The notes under the pieces: model-generated
Seen by the model: only the letters and a program-made list of their open reading frames with translations
The model's database searches: none
Told to the model about the DNA's origin: nothing
Origin: Opitutales bacterium UBA5694
GTDB taxonomy: Bacteria > Verrucomicrobiota > Verrucomicrobiia > Opitutales > Opitutaceae
NCBI GenBank assembly: GCA_002420185.1
Contig: DIHO01000007.1
Span: 83,423 to 147,422 of the forward strand
Reading direction: 5' to 3'
DNA length: 64,000 nt
In this document: in pieces, positions 27,612-37,389 of the stretch
Position numbering within the stretch: the first letter of the stretch is position 1
How the letters are laid out: each line of letters opens with the position of its first letter
Translations under genes and position numbers: made by a program

Positions 27612-27856
27612 ACCGCTTCGTGCCCTCAGCCATCAGCAAGGATTCAATCTCCTCATTGCTTAAATCTAAGCCTTTCTCCGCCTTTGGGGAAATTTCGGTA
27701 ATCGGAAGGCGTCCGGCTTTTCCGCCGCTTCGCTCAGAACCTGCCTAAGCCCATGCATAACCAACTCCCTAAAAGTCGATCCTCTCTCTGCCGAAGCCAT
27801 TTTAGCCGAGCGGGCAATGCATCCGGTAATTCAATTGCCGTGTGTATATTGCACAT
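27595..27856 (-). pseudogene. Decayed VapB-type antitoxin gene
   Basis: From the ATG at 27856 the frame gives HTAIELPDALPARLK, a ribbon-helix-helix start, then shifts by one base to ASAERGSTFRELVMHGLRQV (about 27805-27745). It shifts again to PKAEKGLDLSNEEIESLLMA, ending in a TGA at 27595. The assembled order matches short antitoxins that pair with PIN toxins. Two frameshifts within 90 codons make it non-functional. Together with the following vapC remnant it is a dead toxin-antitoxin locus between imuA and the PrsW gene. Confidence 0.6.
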
Positions 27857-27987
27857 ATATATCATTGTGCCTCTCAATCTTGAGATCCAAGACTCCTTAT
27901 TATCATTAGGCTTGTCCGGCATGAGCTGCCTCAACTAAATTCCAACTATTATAGTTAGTTTGTTCAAAATACAGCTGCAGCCGACCC

Positions 27988-29592
27988 ATGAGCAATTGGC
28001 AGACCAACCTAAGGCAGAAATCGTATAGCCAATCCTTTATCTGGAAGTCAGCTATCACTATTCTGCTGTGCGGGTTATGCATCGGGGCTCTAGTCGATTT
28101 GCTTACTGATTCAAAAGTAGGCCAGCTCCGCCAGCATATTACCCTCGAATTCTCGAATCCAAATTTTCCCTACTCGGACAACTCCCTCGTTAAAAGCAGC
28201 ATCGCTCCGTCCGCCTTGATTACCCAATTGGAAAACGAAGGCATTACGATAGAGGAGTTCTTTATTATTGGGCCTTATCTTTACCCGTACTACCAAGGCG
28301 AATTGGCAAAGCGTATCGATGGACTATTGGGCGGTCAATTCGACACAGAGCTGGCATCGATGCTAGGAGACTATCTAGCCTCCTTTGCAGACCCGGAAGA
28401 TCCTCGGAGAGAAAATCTGGAATCGAAAGCCTCTCAGGAATTCCCACCGCGATACGCGAACCGACTTCTTGGAGAGATTGAAGTGCGAAATGGCTATTAT
28501 CACAGAGCCTACCCCTACTTTAAGCGAGAAGGCCAATTCCCCGATGCCCGACGATCCCGCGAACGCGCTGTCAATATGCTACTTCGCAATGACAAATTTG
28601 ACGAGCTGCAAGTGCTTCTCAAAAACCCAGCTTATGAGGAGCTCATCAGTTTCCGCGTTCGACTCGATATTGCCACCCACCAGAAAGATTGGCTGGAGGT
28701 CGCTAAGCTACTCCCCTTTGAGCGTTTCTCAAATTTCCATGTGCCGATGGCCATCATCGCAGGAATCACCGCGATTGTTTGGGCGGCCCTCCTATTCCGA
28801 CTCGGCCAGATAAGTCCTTGGCTAAGTCGAACCAGCTTCTTGTGCTTACTCGCGCTTTTCGCTGGAATGCTAAGCACGATCCCGACTGTTTTCCTTGTCA
28901 TCGTCGAGGATACTTACGTTGGGTATCAGCCAGATGGAGACCTCATCCGGATGCTTGCTTTCTTCATTGGAGGAGTTGGTTTGAGAGAAGAGTTTTGCAA
29001 GCTGCTTTTCTTTCTGCCTTTTGCGATCCACTTCGCCAAGCAAGGCGAAGAGCGCGACGCATTCATCGTTGCCAGCTTTGTAGGCCTTGGCTTTGCAGCG
29101 GAAGAGAATATTGGTTACTTTTCGCAATCGCTCGCACTCGCAGCTCCAGCACGGTTTCTGACCGCAAACTTCTTCCACATCGCTCTGACCGGGATGGGAG
29201 GGCTGTATCTTTGCCGAGCTTTACGGCGTTCGAGCTACAACGATTTTTTCTACATCTTCGGGATCATGATCGTCGTGCACGGTCTCTACAACACTCTGCT
29301 ATCCTTGCCTCAATCGGATGTCGGACCATTCTTCGCGATGACTGTCTTCATCCTACTTTCAATGCACTATTTTCGAGAACTCTACTCGATGAGCGTGCGG
29401 ACGGTTCCAACCTACAGTCTAAGCTTTCTCTTCGTATCGGGTCTATGCCTTATTCTCTCCGGTCTCATCATTTTTCAAGCTTCCCAAATTGGCCTATCCG
29501 CAGGACTTTTACTGATTACCCCAGAAGTGATTGGAAGCGTCGTAATCGTCTTCATGTTCTTTCGAGAATTCAACGAAGCCTTAGTGCCTTGA
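27988..29592 (+). CDS. PrsW-family intramembrane metalloprotease
   Basis: A 534-residue integral membrane protein. It has one N-terminal transmembrane helix (about 18-38), a long helical, TPR-like soluble region (about 60-235), and then seven or eight membrane segments to the C-terminus. The glutamate-rich metal motif is intact: LREEFCKLL (EExxK) near residue 333, FAAEENIGY near 371, FFHIALTGMGG near 395 and VVHGLYNTLLS near 433. PrsW proteins cleave anti-sigma factors within the membrane; no sigma/anti-sigma pair is adjacent, so the substrate is unknown. The N-terminal soluble domain is longer than in Bacillus PrsW. Confidence 0.85.
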   Translation: MSNWQTNLRQKSYSQSFIWKSAITILLCGLCIGALVDLLTDSKVGQLRQHITLEFSNPNFPYSDNSLVKSSIAPSALITQLENEGITIEEFFIIGPYLYPYYQGELAKRIDGLLGGQFDTELASMLGDYLASFADPEDPRRENLESKASQEFPPRYANRLLGEIEVRNGYYHRAYPYFKREGQFPDARRSRERAVNMLLRNDKFDELQVLLKNPAYEELISFRVRLDIATHQKDWLEVAKLLPFERFSNFHVPMAIIAGITAIVWAALLFRLGQISPWLSRTSFLCLLALFAGMLSTIPTVFLVIVEDTYVGYQPDGDLIRMLAFFIGGVGLREEFCKLLFFLPFAIHFAKQGEERDAFIVASFVGLGFAAEENIGYFSQSLALAAPARFLTANFFHIALTGMGGLYLCRALRRSSYNDFFYIFGIMIVVHGLYNTLLSLPQSDVGPFFAMTVFILLSMHYFRELYSMSVRTVPTYSLSFLFVSGLCLILSGLIIFQASQIGLSAGLLLITPEVIGSVVIVFMFFREFNEALVP

Positions 29593-29738
29593 GACGAATG
29601 ATGACCCATTCGCAAGAATGAGAAAACGGACATATTATGGATGGTGAGGTAACCACCTCTTTTTAAGAGATGACGACAACGTGTTTTGGGTAGCCCAAAT
29701 GTTATCGGGACGCTGATTTTACATGACACCTTCAATCA

Positions 29739-30425
29739 CTACCCGCTTGTGGTCGCAGTGAAGACGAAAACGAACGCCAAGCACTTCCAAGAGTACATGA
29801 TGACTCTGGCGGCTTCGTCATTGATGGTCTCAAAATAAATTAATCGAATCGGTTTGAAAGAATGGGTCAGGATACGCCAAATAAGCTCCAGTGCACGCTC
29901 AACATCTGGATTCTCCAGTGAAATATGAAAGATCACTGCTTTCCAACTACGTAGAACTTCTAAAAGGAGCTCGTCTCCACGATAAGCAAGTCTCGTAGAC
30001 TTCAGTCGTGTGGGAAGTTTGCCTTTCAATGCCTCTAGTCCCAGTCCGCATAACGAAGAAGGACCGATGGCACTGAGCCAATAGGTCGCTTTTTCCCGGA
30101 CTGTTGGCGTAACCTTTTCGAAGCATTATTGAAGCGAACTGGAGCCCTGGAATATCATCGAAAACTTGAATTCAATCGTAACCACTGAGCTTGGAAGGAT
30201 TTCAAGTGTGGCTTTCTCTAAAATAGCGAACCTTGACAGACAAATACGGTCCAACAGTAAGGGTAAACTGGCGATAGTGCCATTATAGGCATGGTAGGCT
30301 GGTCGAAGAGCATGAGCCCAGTCGAAGGACCGGGCCGGTTTTTCCTGCCAAACCACAAGACTTGCAACGAGAGTCCCGCTTTGTATGAGAGCGGATTTCC
30401 CAACCAAATTGAGAACGAAATCTAG
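29739..30425 (-). pseudogene. Unrecognised gene interrupted by a stop codon
   Basis: One minus-strand frame runs from about 30425 to 29739 with a single internal TAA at 30126-30128. The upstream half reads LVASLVVWQEKPARSFDWAH and LPLLLDRICLSRFAILEKA. The downstream half reads AIGPSSLCGLGLEALKGKLP, RLAYRGDELLLEVLRSW and ALELIWRILTHSFKPIRLIY. Both halves have protein-like composition and lie in the same frame, so this looks like one gene of about 228 codons broken by a nonsense mutation. I do not recognise the family. No start better than TTG is visible near the upstream end. Confidence 0.4.
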
Positions 30426-30427
30426 CC

Positions 30428-31453
30428 CTAGCCAAAGAATAGCGACTCAGCCAAAGCATCATCCGGATTGAGCAAATGAATCGCAGCGTTCATAGCACAC
30501 TCGTCTCCACCAATATTTGCCCTCAAGTGCGCCACTCCTGATTTGAAATCCAGCACGCATTCGGCAGAGCTGCCGTTGCCATATAAAAATCTCAGTGTTG
30601 GAACAGACTGTGGATCAACAGATAAACTACAAGAAATGCTTTCTGCTGGTTTGGTTTTATCGACGCAGTTTCCACAATCCTCCAGAACACTTTGTATCCA
30701 ATTACTTAAAACGACCATTTCTGCTTCATGATCCACGGAGGTGACGATTTCAATCCTATTCAATTCATCAACGATGTCCTCTGCAGAAAATACGCTGAAG
30801 AATTGCCCAATACTCTGTCTCGCTGAGAGTGTCCGGGCGAATGCCAAGTCATACACCTTTTCAGGCTCTGCGATATCCAGCATATGCGGCTGATATTTCT
30901 CAGAGGCGGTATCGATCACGACACGATTTACGTTTTTGAAAAAAGACTGGTAGTCCGAGAGATTTTCCGGCGAATCGAAACGATAGGGCCAGTAATACGT
31001 TGGGAGGTCGCTTTCTAGGAATATGGAAATTTGATCCTCAAGATACTTTTTCTCCTTGAGGGTGTAACCAAATACGATCGCTTCACAGCAACTCATATCT
31101 CCTTGACCTTCTCCAATGTAGCACTCCGAGAAAATCTTGCAGACAATACCCTGCCCCGTAGCATTCTTATCGCGAGAGGGACAAAGGGCGATGATTCGAC
31201 AAGGGTACCGCCGAGAAAAACTAATTACCGACTGAAAGAGTTTTTTAGACTCCTCTGTGGAGGCTTCAAAACCAAAGTGAAGAATGAAGTTCATTCTGGA
31301 TGCTCTGAACTCCGATGGAGCACGACTTCCCTCCGAAGCCGCAGGAGCATCCCACATGTTTGAGAGTGAGACCAAGGCTTCGCCCACGGGAACCTCCAAT
31401 CCCGGAAGACCCCGATAGATCTCGTTATGTTCTGTTGCTAGGCATTCAACCAT
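30428..31453 (-). CDS. opcA: OpcA-like glucose-6-phosphate dehydrogenase assembly protein
   Basis: A 341-residue soluble protein of the OpcA family, an allosteric partner that assembles and activates glucose-6-phosphate dehydrogenase in cyanobacteria and actinobacteria. Recognisable segments are SRMNFILHF, FSRRYPCRIIALCPSRD, GDMSCCEAIVFGYTLKEKK, LESDLPTYYWPYRF and the strand NRVVIDTASE. Cysteine residues (CRI, SCCEA) could allow redox sensing, but that is inference. It starts 12 bp after zwf, which supports the assignment. Confidence 0.85.
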   Translation of the reverse strand: MVECLATEHNEIYRGLPGLEVPVGEALVSLSNMWDAPAASEGSRAPSEFRASRMNFILHFGFEASTEESKKLFQSVISFSRRYPCRIIALCPSRDKNATGQGIVCKIFSECYIGEGQGDMSCCEAIVFGYTLKEKKYLEDQISIFLESDLPTYYWPYRFDSPENLSDYQSFFKNVNRVVIDTASEKYQPHMLDIAEPEKVYDLAFARTLSARQSIGQFFSVFSAEDIVDELNRIEIVTSVDHEAEMVVLSNWIQSVLEDCGNCVDKTKPAESISCSLSVDPQSVPTLRFLYGNGSSAECVLDFKSGVAHLRANIGGDECAMNAAIHLLNPDDALAESLFFG

Positions 31454-31465
31454 ATATCAAACCGT

Positions 31466-33007
31466 TTAGGGCCTCCGCCATTCATGGGAATTATCCCAAA
31501 GAAGTCGGTCCGCTGCCAGCGGTCCCCAGGATCCAGATACATAATTTTCCATACCTCTCTGACCTTCACCAGCCCAAAAATCATGCAGGGGAGTAATCAG
31601 ATTCCAGGACGCTTCTGTTTCATCACCCCGAATAAACAACGTTCCATCACCGAGCATAGCATCTAGTACCAGCCTTTCGTACGCCTCTGGCGTGTTGGAA
31701 CCAAAAGTTGCACTATATTTAAAGTGCATCTTAACGGGCTGAGTGCGAGTCTGCAGCCCTGGTATTTTAGCGTTCAACAAAACGGTTGAACCTTCATCTG
31801 GCTGAATTTGAAAAACGAGGGAATTGGCTGCCAAATTAAACATTTCGTTTTCACTGAACAGCGTTGATGGTGGACGCTTAAACTGTATTGATATTTCCGT
31901 AACTCTTCGAGGCATCCGTTTTCCAGACCGCAAATAAAAGGGGACCCCTTCCCATCGCCAATTGCTAATATTCAACCTTAACGCCGCGTAAGTTTCAGTT
32001 TCCGAATCAGCCGAAACGCCCTCCTCTTGACAGTACCCTTGGACTTTCGCTCCATCGACAAGGCCTTCTTTGTATTGGGCTCGAACAACGTCGCTGTGAG
32101 CATAGTCCAGGTTGAGCGGCTTGATTGCCTTCAGCAGTTTCACCTTTTCATCTCGAATCGCTTCCGGATCTAGTGAGAGGGGGGGCTCCATAGCAGTAAG
32201 GGCAAGGAGCTGCATGGTGTGATTCTGAATCATATCCCGTGTGGCCCCGCTCTGCTCATAATACCCGCCTCGCGTTCCGACACCCAATGATTCGGATACC
32301 GTGATTTGGACATTATCCACATACTGGCGATTCCAGAGGGGCTCAAAAATCGAATTTGCAAAACGCTGTACCAGCAAGTCTTGTACTGTTTCCTTACCTA
32401 AGTAGTGGTCTATTCGATATACCTGTCGCTCCTGAAGCACCCCTTGGATCACTTTATTCAAATGTCGAGCCGACTCAAGGTCCTTGCCAAAGGGCTTTTC
32501 GATCACTACCTTGGTATGGCTGTCCGAGTCCTGGTACCGAGTCGCCAAACCGCTGGCACCAAGATTAACAATAATCGGTTCAAAGACCGATGGGGGCGTC
32601 GATATGTAAATGACGCTTTGGGCCTCACAACCCATTTCTTTCTCGATGGACTCAATCTTCGCTTCAAGAGCCTTGAACGCGTCGAGTTCATCATAGCCAC
32701 CACAACAATAGTAAGTGTTGTCCTCGATCCGTTTCCAAATTTCTTCCTTCAGCGATCGACGCGAGAACTCTTTAATCGAATCTTGGGCCAGCTTACGAAA
32801 CTCTTCATTCGGAATAGGTTTACGGCCGTAGCCTATAAGCGAGAATTCCGGTGGAAGGAGATTGTCCACCGCAAGATTGTAAATAGCGGGTACGAGTTTC
32901 CGCGCGCACAAGTCTCCAGAAGCACCAAAAATGGTTATAATTGTGGGCTGTGCTCCTCTGTGCTTACTGAGACTTTTCAAAAAGGGATGGCGCGAGTCTT
33001 GTGACAT
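31466..33007 (-). CDS. zwf: Glucose-6-phosphate 1-dehydrogenase
   Basis: The first enzyme of the oxidative pentose phosphate pathway: it oxidises glucose 6-phosphate and reduces NADP. The product is 513 residues from the ATG at 33007, with the Rossmann motif IFGASGDLCARKLVPAIYNL and the substrate and catalytic motif RIDHYLGKETVQDLLVQRFA. EKPFGKDLESARHLN and a C-terminal IRGDETEASW are also present. An alternative TTG-type start 30 codons upstream has no family match. Zwf and OpcA form a two-gene unit. Confidence 0.95.
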   Translation of the reverse strand: MSQDSRHPFLKSLSKHRGAQPTIITIFGASGDLCARKLVPAIYNLAVDNLLPPEFSLIGYGRKPIPNEEFRKLAQDSIKEFSRRSLKEEIWKRIEDNTYYCCGGYDELDAFKALEAKIESIEKEMGCEAQSVIYISTPPSVFEPIIVNLGASGLATRYQDSDSHTKVVIEKPFGKDLESARHLNKVIQGVLQERQVYRIDHYLGKETVQDLLVQRFANSIFEPLWNRQYVDNVQITVSESLGVGTRGGYYEQSGATRDMIQNHTMQLLALTAMEPPLSLDPEAIRDEKVKLLKAIKPLNLDYAHSDVVRAQYKEGLVDGAKVQGYCQEEGVSADSETETYAALRLNISNWRWEGVPFYLRSGKRMPRRVTEISIQFKRPPSTLFSENEMFNLAANSLVFQIQPDEGSTVLLNAKIPGLQTRTQPVKMHFKYSATFGSNTPEAYERLVLDAMLGDGTLFIRGDETEASWNLITPLHDFWAGEGQRGMENYVSGSWGPLAADRLLWDNSHEWRRP

Positions 33008-33225
33008 ATCAAATCGATGGCGGTCAGTTGATGTAGGAAAGTCGAAACTGTCCCGTCCACAGAATCTTGTAAAGCCGATAGACACCGCTCTTTGCATTCC
33101 TCCAATGAAGAAGCGAATAGTGGATAGTGCTCGTGACCTCTTCCGACTTCCTTGCCAAAAAGAACCGCTTTTTCAAAATACCGGAAGCCCAGAATTTTTC
33201 CCTCTTCATATTTAATTTTAACCAC
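32977..33225 (-). CDS. Small hypothetical protein upstream of zwf
   Basis: An 82-residue frame with a GTG start at 33225, ending 30 bp inside the beginning of zwf. A CTCCCCTCTCG stretch lies just upstream, but no clear purine-rich binding site is visible. The product shows amphipathic composition (KILGFRYFEKAVLFGKEVGR, LFASSLEECKERCLSAL) and looks coding. I do not recognise a family. If real, the overlap suggests coupling to zwf. The opposite-strand frame over 33127-33393 is less convincing. Confidence 0.4.
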   Translation of the reverse strand: MVKIKYEEGKILGFRYFEKAVLFGKEVGRGHEHYPLFASSLEECKERCLSALQDSVDGTVSTFLHQLTAIDLICHKTRAIPF

Positions 33226-33456
33226 ATCGAGAGGGGAGAAATCTTTTTATATACAAAATTCGTGGGCGAAATGTCCGAACGATCGACGGACCGATTGACC
33301 GCAGAGGCGAAACGCATGAGAGCAAACTCGCTTGCGGAAACCCGATTCACCACCTCAATGGTTATGTCCGAAGCTGCGGAACACGCTGCTTAAGGTGCCG
33401 CTTTCAAAGTGAAAAACGTTGAAATGAAACCAGTTTCAGTCCGTCAAAGACTCTTA

Positions 33457-36400
33457 TTACATCGGAACCGCCTCTTTCCCCAACTGCAGGCTTACGATAT
33501 CTGGATCGTCGTGTTCGGAATTGAATTTCATCGATACCACCTTCGAAACGCCCTTTTCTTCCATCGTCACTCCGTAAATCGCTCTGGCTGCTTGGATCGT
33601 ACGTTTGTTATGAGTTATAATGATAAACTGGGACTGGGACGTGAACTGCTTGAGCAGACCCGTAAAGCGCCCGATATTCGATTCATCTAGCGGAGCGTCC
33701 AGCTCGTCCAGTAGGCAGAAAGGACTGGGCTTCACCATGTAGATGGCAAAGAGCAATCCGACAGCAGTCATCGTCCTCTGTCCACCAGAGAGAAGGGTAA
33801 TGTTCTTCAAGCGAGTACCCGGGGGTTGGGCTACGATATCAATACCGCTCTCCAATTCATCCCCAGCCTCAATCAGCTTTAGATCCGCTTTTCCACCTCC
33901 AAATAGAGTTTCAAACGTGTGCTTAAAATTGGCCTGAATCTGACTGAATGTTTCAGAGAACTGCTCTCGCGATTTCAGGTTGATTTCCTCAATTGCCGCA
34001 ACCAGCTTGTCGCGTGATGTGATTAAATCATCACACTGCGTCTTAAGAAACAGGTGACGCTCCCGTAGCTCCCCATATTCCTCAATCGCATCCGTATTCA
34101 CCGCTCCCATACCTTGGACACGTTCACGCAGTAATTTTATCTCTGCCTTCACCTTGCTCCAATTCGTCGCACTCAATTCTTCCAGCTCTCCCTCAGACGG
34201 CACTTTATGAGCCGCATCACCATGCACAGAAGTATCTTCCGCTTCGACATCTTTCGGTGCCTCTACTTTTGCGCGATCACCGCTTACCTCATTCTTGTGT
34301 GCCAGCTCGGTATCACCACCTTTGCTCTTTACGTCTCCGTCCGTCTCAGATTCTGAAGCATCCAGATTCAATTTAGGCAGGTTCTCAACTGGCTGCCTCG
34401 CTTTCCAAACCTCGAACTTCCAATCAACCAAGCGAAGATCAATTCCATACTCCCGCTCAATTTCCTCGTGGACGAACTCCAGTCGGGACCGTTTTTCCGC
34501 AATTTGAATATGCTGGTTGTTCAAATTCGAACGAAGTCCCTCTACCTTATCACGAGTATAAGACTGTTCCTTTTCCAGAATTTCAACCTTGTCCTCAATC
34601 GAGACCAGTGTTTCCCGGGTTTTCTCAACAACCTGCTTAGATTCCTCTAGCTCGCCATCTAAAGATTGTCGACGTTCAATTGCGTTCCCCTTGACTTGCT
34701 GCTGCTCTAGAATTTGTGCTTCCCACTGGTCAATGTCCGAGAACTTGGATTCTGTCAATCGAGTCAGCTCAGATCGACGTTGCTCAATTTCAACAAAGCC
34801 CTGCTCAAGCATATCCAGCCTTTGCTTCTTTTCCTGCAAATCGAATTTAGCCTGGGAAAGTGCCTCCCGCTTTTCATCTCGTTCGGCCCGAGTAGTTGCT
34901 AGACTGGTTTCCACCTTTTCAAGCTTCTCCCGGGATTCATCAAGCTGATCCTGTCCAATCGCTGATCGTGAACGGGCTGTATCCAGTTTTTCCAAAGCGC
35001 GAGAAAGAGTTTCATACAATAGCGACTTCTCTCGTTCAAGGTTTTCCGCCTTCTGCTTCTGATCGTTAAGCGCCTTTTCCGCGTTACGAACTTCTGCCTG
35101 CAGACGTGAAAGCTCCTGGCTTGTTTCACTCAAATCTTTGCGATACAACTCAACCGCCTCCTCAGATTTCTCTAAAATTTTGTTGATCTTTTCCGCTTCG
35201 TTGCGGGCCTTCTGCAGGGATCTCTGATCCGCCTTGAGCTCCTTCGAAGTTTTCTCTAGCTCGATCTCTCGCTGAAGAATGCTCGAAGTCTTAGCGTTCT
35301 TAAAGCCACCGGTAACGAGACCTCGACTATCTATTGACTCACCTTTTTTAGAAGCGATTTGCAGAAAGCGAAAATCGGGATGCGACTCCCACCACTTTAG
35401 GAACTTCGCGATATCTGCTACCACGTAACTCGCCGACAATACGGATTTAAGAGCGTCGTTTTCATCTTCAATGGAAATGAAACCCAAAGCGGGGGCTATC
35501 CACTCAGGTAAGTCGGAACCATCGACTGTCGATCCTCCAAAATTGAGCAGCTTCATACAAACCCGTCCAATTTTTCGCTCCTCTAGTTGACGGAAAACTT
35601 CAATAACAGTATCCGCATCGCAAACCGCGACAGCCTCTACAGCAGACCCAAGGAGCGCTTCAACCGCTTGACCATATCCATTCTTTACTGACAAATTGGA
35701 CGCTATGGGCAAAAACGATTGCCCTCCCAAAGTGCCTCCCATCTTTCCCTTCAAAAGAGCCTTGGCTCCCTCTCCATAGCCTTCCAGCTTCTCTTGCAAC
35801 TGCTGTAGCAGTTTAACCCGGGCAGTCTTTTGGGCAACCGTTCGATCCAGCTCCTGAATCCCGACTTGAGCTGCTCGAAACGTATCCCTTAATTCGAACA
35901 CCTTTCCTCTGGCGACATCCAGAGCCGTTTCCAATTCGGAGCGCTTCGTCTCTGTTTCTAAAACTCCTTTATTGAACGTATCCAAATACCCCTGAGCCTG
36001 AGATTTTCCCTCGCTTTGCTCAGCAAGCTCTTTCTCGAGCTGCTTTAGACGGCTAGTGCTGGTTCCCGTCTCAACTTCGAGGCTGGATGTCTCGTCACGA
36101 CTTTGATGCAAGACCTGCTCCGCCTCCTGAGCTTGAGTTCTAAGCACTTGGATTTCTCGCTCAGAAGATTCGAGCTTAGCCTCGATGTTCGCCAATTCGC
36201 GATTACGCTCTTGAAAGGTTTCATCCGAATTTCCAAGCACATCCAAATGAAGCTGTTTGTCGACCGAGTGCTCATCCAGCCGTGTCGCAAACTCCCCTAT
36301 CTGCGAATCAAAAGACGCAATCTCCTGTTTGGCCTGCTCGATTCGCTCCTTCATGGAAATGATCCGAATGTCCGCCATGTGGGACTCGTTCGCAATTTGC

Positions 36401-37293
36401 TCCTTCATGGTACGAAGATCAAAAACCGCCTGCTGTGCATCTTGAACCTTCTGGATTAAGGACTGGCGCTCCTCTTTGTAGACAGTTAGACTCGAATCCT
36501 TGTTTTCCAAGTCCTTTTGAAGCTCGTCAACCTCTCCTTGCAAATTCCCAGCACTCTTGTCTATGTCGGCCAAAGCGGAGTTCAATGTGCCGTATTGGTA
36601 AGAGCTGTATCCAACATTTAGATGACGCAGCTTGTAGCTAATCTTCTTGTATCGAATCGCCTTAGTCGCTTGCCGTCGTAGACTCCCGATCTGGCGATTG
36701 ATTTCGGATATTACGTCCGTGACGCGATCCAAATTCGTTTCTACATGGGCAAGCTTGTTGAGGGCCTCTTTTCGTTGGGCTTTGTACTTAGATATTCCCG
36801 CCGCCTCTTCAAATACTGCTCTGCGTTCCTCAGGTTTGGAAGATAGAATTTGGTCAATCTGACCTTGGGCCATGATCGAGTAGGAAGTCCGACCAACACC
36901 AGTATCCATGAAAAGCCGCTGGATGTCCTTTAACCGACAAGCCTTGCCGTTAAGATAGTAGTTGCTTCCTCCATCGCGATGCACCCGTCGCACAAGCTCG
37001 ACCTCATTGAAACCCTGCCCCAACTCTTTCTCACAGTCCGTAAGAATGATCGATACTTCGCAAATATTCAGTGGTTTGCGTCTATCCGTTCCTTCGAAAA
37101 TGACGTCCTGCATCTTCCCTCCTCGCAATGCCTTGGCACTTTGCTCACCCAAAACCCACCGGATTGCGTCCGCAATATTGCTTTTGCCACATCCATTGGG
37201 TCCGACCACAGCGGTCACGCCCGGTTCAAAATGAAGATGAGTAGAGTCGGCAAAACTTTTGAAGCCATTTGCTTTTAGAGAGCTCAGATACAT
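33457..37293 (-). CDS. smc: Chromosome segregation ATPase SMC
   Basis: A 1278-residue SMC protein that organises and segregates the chromosome with ScpA and ScpB. It has Walker A GPNGCGKSN near residue 32, the Q-loop MAQGQIDQIL, and a long coiled coil. The hinge domain lies at about 510-680 (GYGQAVEALLGSAVEAVAV, RGLVTGGF). The coiled coil returns, then the C-terminal signature LLSGGQRTMTAVGLLFAIY near 1165 and Walker B SPFCLLDELDAPLDESN. Between about residues 965 and 1040 lies a charged, low-complexity insert (ESETDGDVKSKGGDTELAHK and similar) absent from most bacterial SMCs. No scp genes are adjacent. Confidence 0.97.
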   Translation of the reverse strand: MYLSSLKANGFKSFADSTHLHFEPGVTAVVGPNGCGKSNIADAIRWVLGEQSAKALRGGKMQDVIFEGTDRRKPLNICEVSIILTDCEKELGQGFNEVELVRRVHRDGGSNYYLNGKACRLKDIQRLFMDTGVGRTSYSIMAQGQIDQILSSKPEERRAVFEEAAGISKYKAQRKEALNKLAHVETNLDRVTDVISEINRQIGSLRRQATKAIRYKKISYKLRHLNVGYSSYQYGTLNSALADIDKSAGNLQGEVDELQKDLENKDSSLTVYKEERQSLIQKVQDAQQAVFDLRTMKEQIANESHMADIRIISMKERIEQAKQEIASFDSQIGEFATRLDEHSVDKQLHLDVLGNSDETFQERNRELANIEAKLESSEREIQVLRTQAQEAEQVLHQSRDETSSLEVETGTSTSRLKQLEKELAEQSEGKSQAQGYLDTFNKGVLETETKRSELETALDVARGKVFELRDTFRAAQVGIQELDRTVAQKTARVKLLQQLQEKLEGYGEGAKALLKGKMGGTLGGQSFLPIASNLSVKNGYGQAVEALLGSAVEAVAVCDADTVIEVFRQLEERKIGRVCMKLLNFGGSTVDGSDLPEWIAPALGFISIEDENDALKSVLSASYVVADIAKFLKWWESHPDFRFLQIASKKGESIDSRGLVTGGFKNAKTSSILQREIELEKTSKELKADQRSLQKARNEAEKINKILEKSEEAVELYRKDLSETSQELSRLQAEVRNAEKALNDQKQKAENLEREKSLLYETLSRALEKLDTARSRSAIGQDQLDESREKLEKVETSLATTRAERDEKREALSQAKFDLQEKKQRLDMLEQGFVEIEQRRSELTRLTESKFSDIDQWEAQILEQQQVKGNAIERRQSLDGELEESKQVVEKTRETLVSIEDKVEILEKEQSYTRDKVEGLRSNLNNQHIQIAEKRSRLEFVHEEIEREYGIDLRLVDWKFEVWKARQPVENLPKLNLDASESETDGDVKSKGGDTELAHKNEVSGDRAKVEAPKDVEAEDTSVHGDAAHKVPSEGELEELSATNWSKVKAEIKLLRERVQGMGAVNTDAIEEYGELRERHLFLKTQCDDLITSRDKLVAAIEEINLKSREQFSETFSQIQANFKHTFETLFGGGKADLKLIEAGDELESGIDIVAQPPGTRLKNITLLSGGQRTMTAVGLLFAIYMVKPSPFCLLDELDAPLDESNIGRFTGLLKQFTSQSQFIIITHNKRTIQAARAIYGVTMEEKGVSKVVSMKFNSEHDDPDIVSLQLGKEAVPM

Positions 37294-37389
37294 GTAAGGG
37301 GACGAAGGTGAACGTCCAAATGGAAACCTGACAACCCCAAATACTCATTTGTGAATAAGTCGAAGAACAACCTAGGAATAATCTTCAAC

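Noticed and set aside
33127..33393. Plus-strand frame of 88 codons opposite the zwf upstream region
   Set aside because: Overlaps the better minus-strand frame, and its composition suggests a shadow; no family resemblance.
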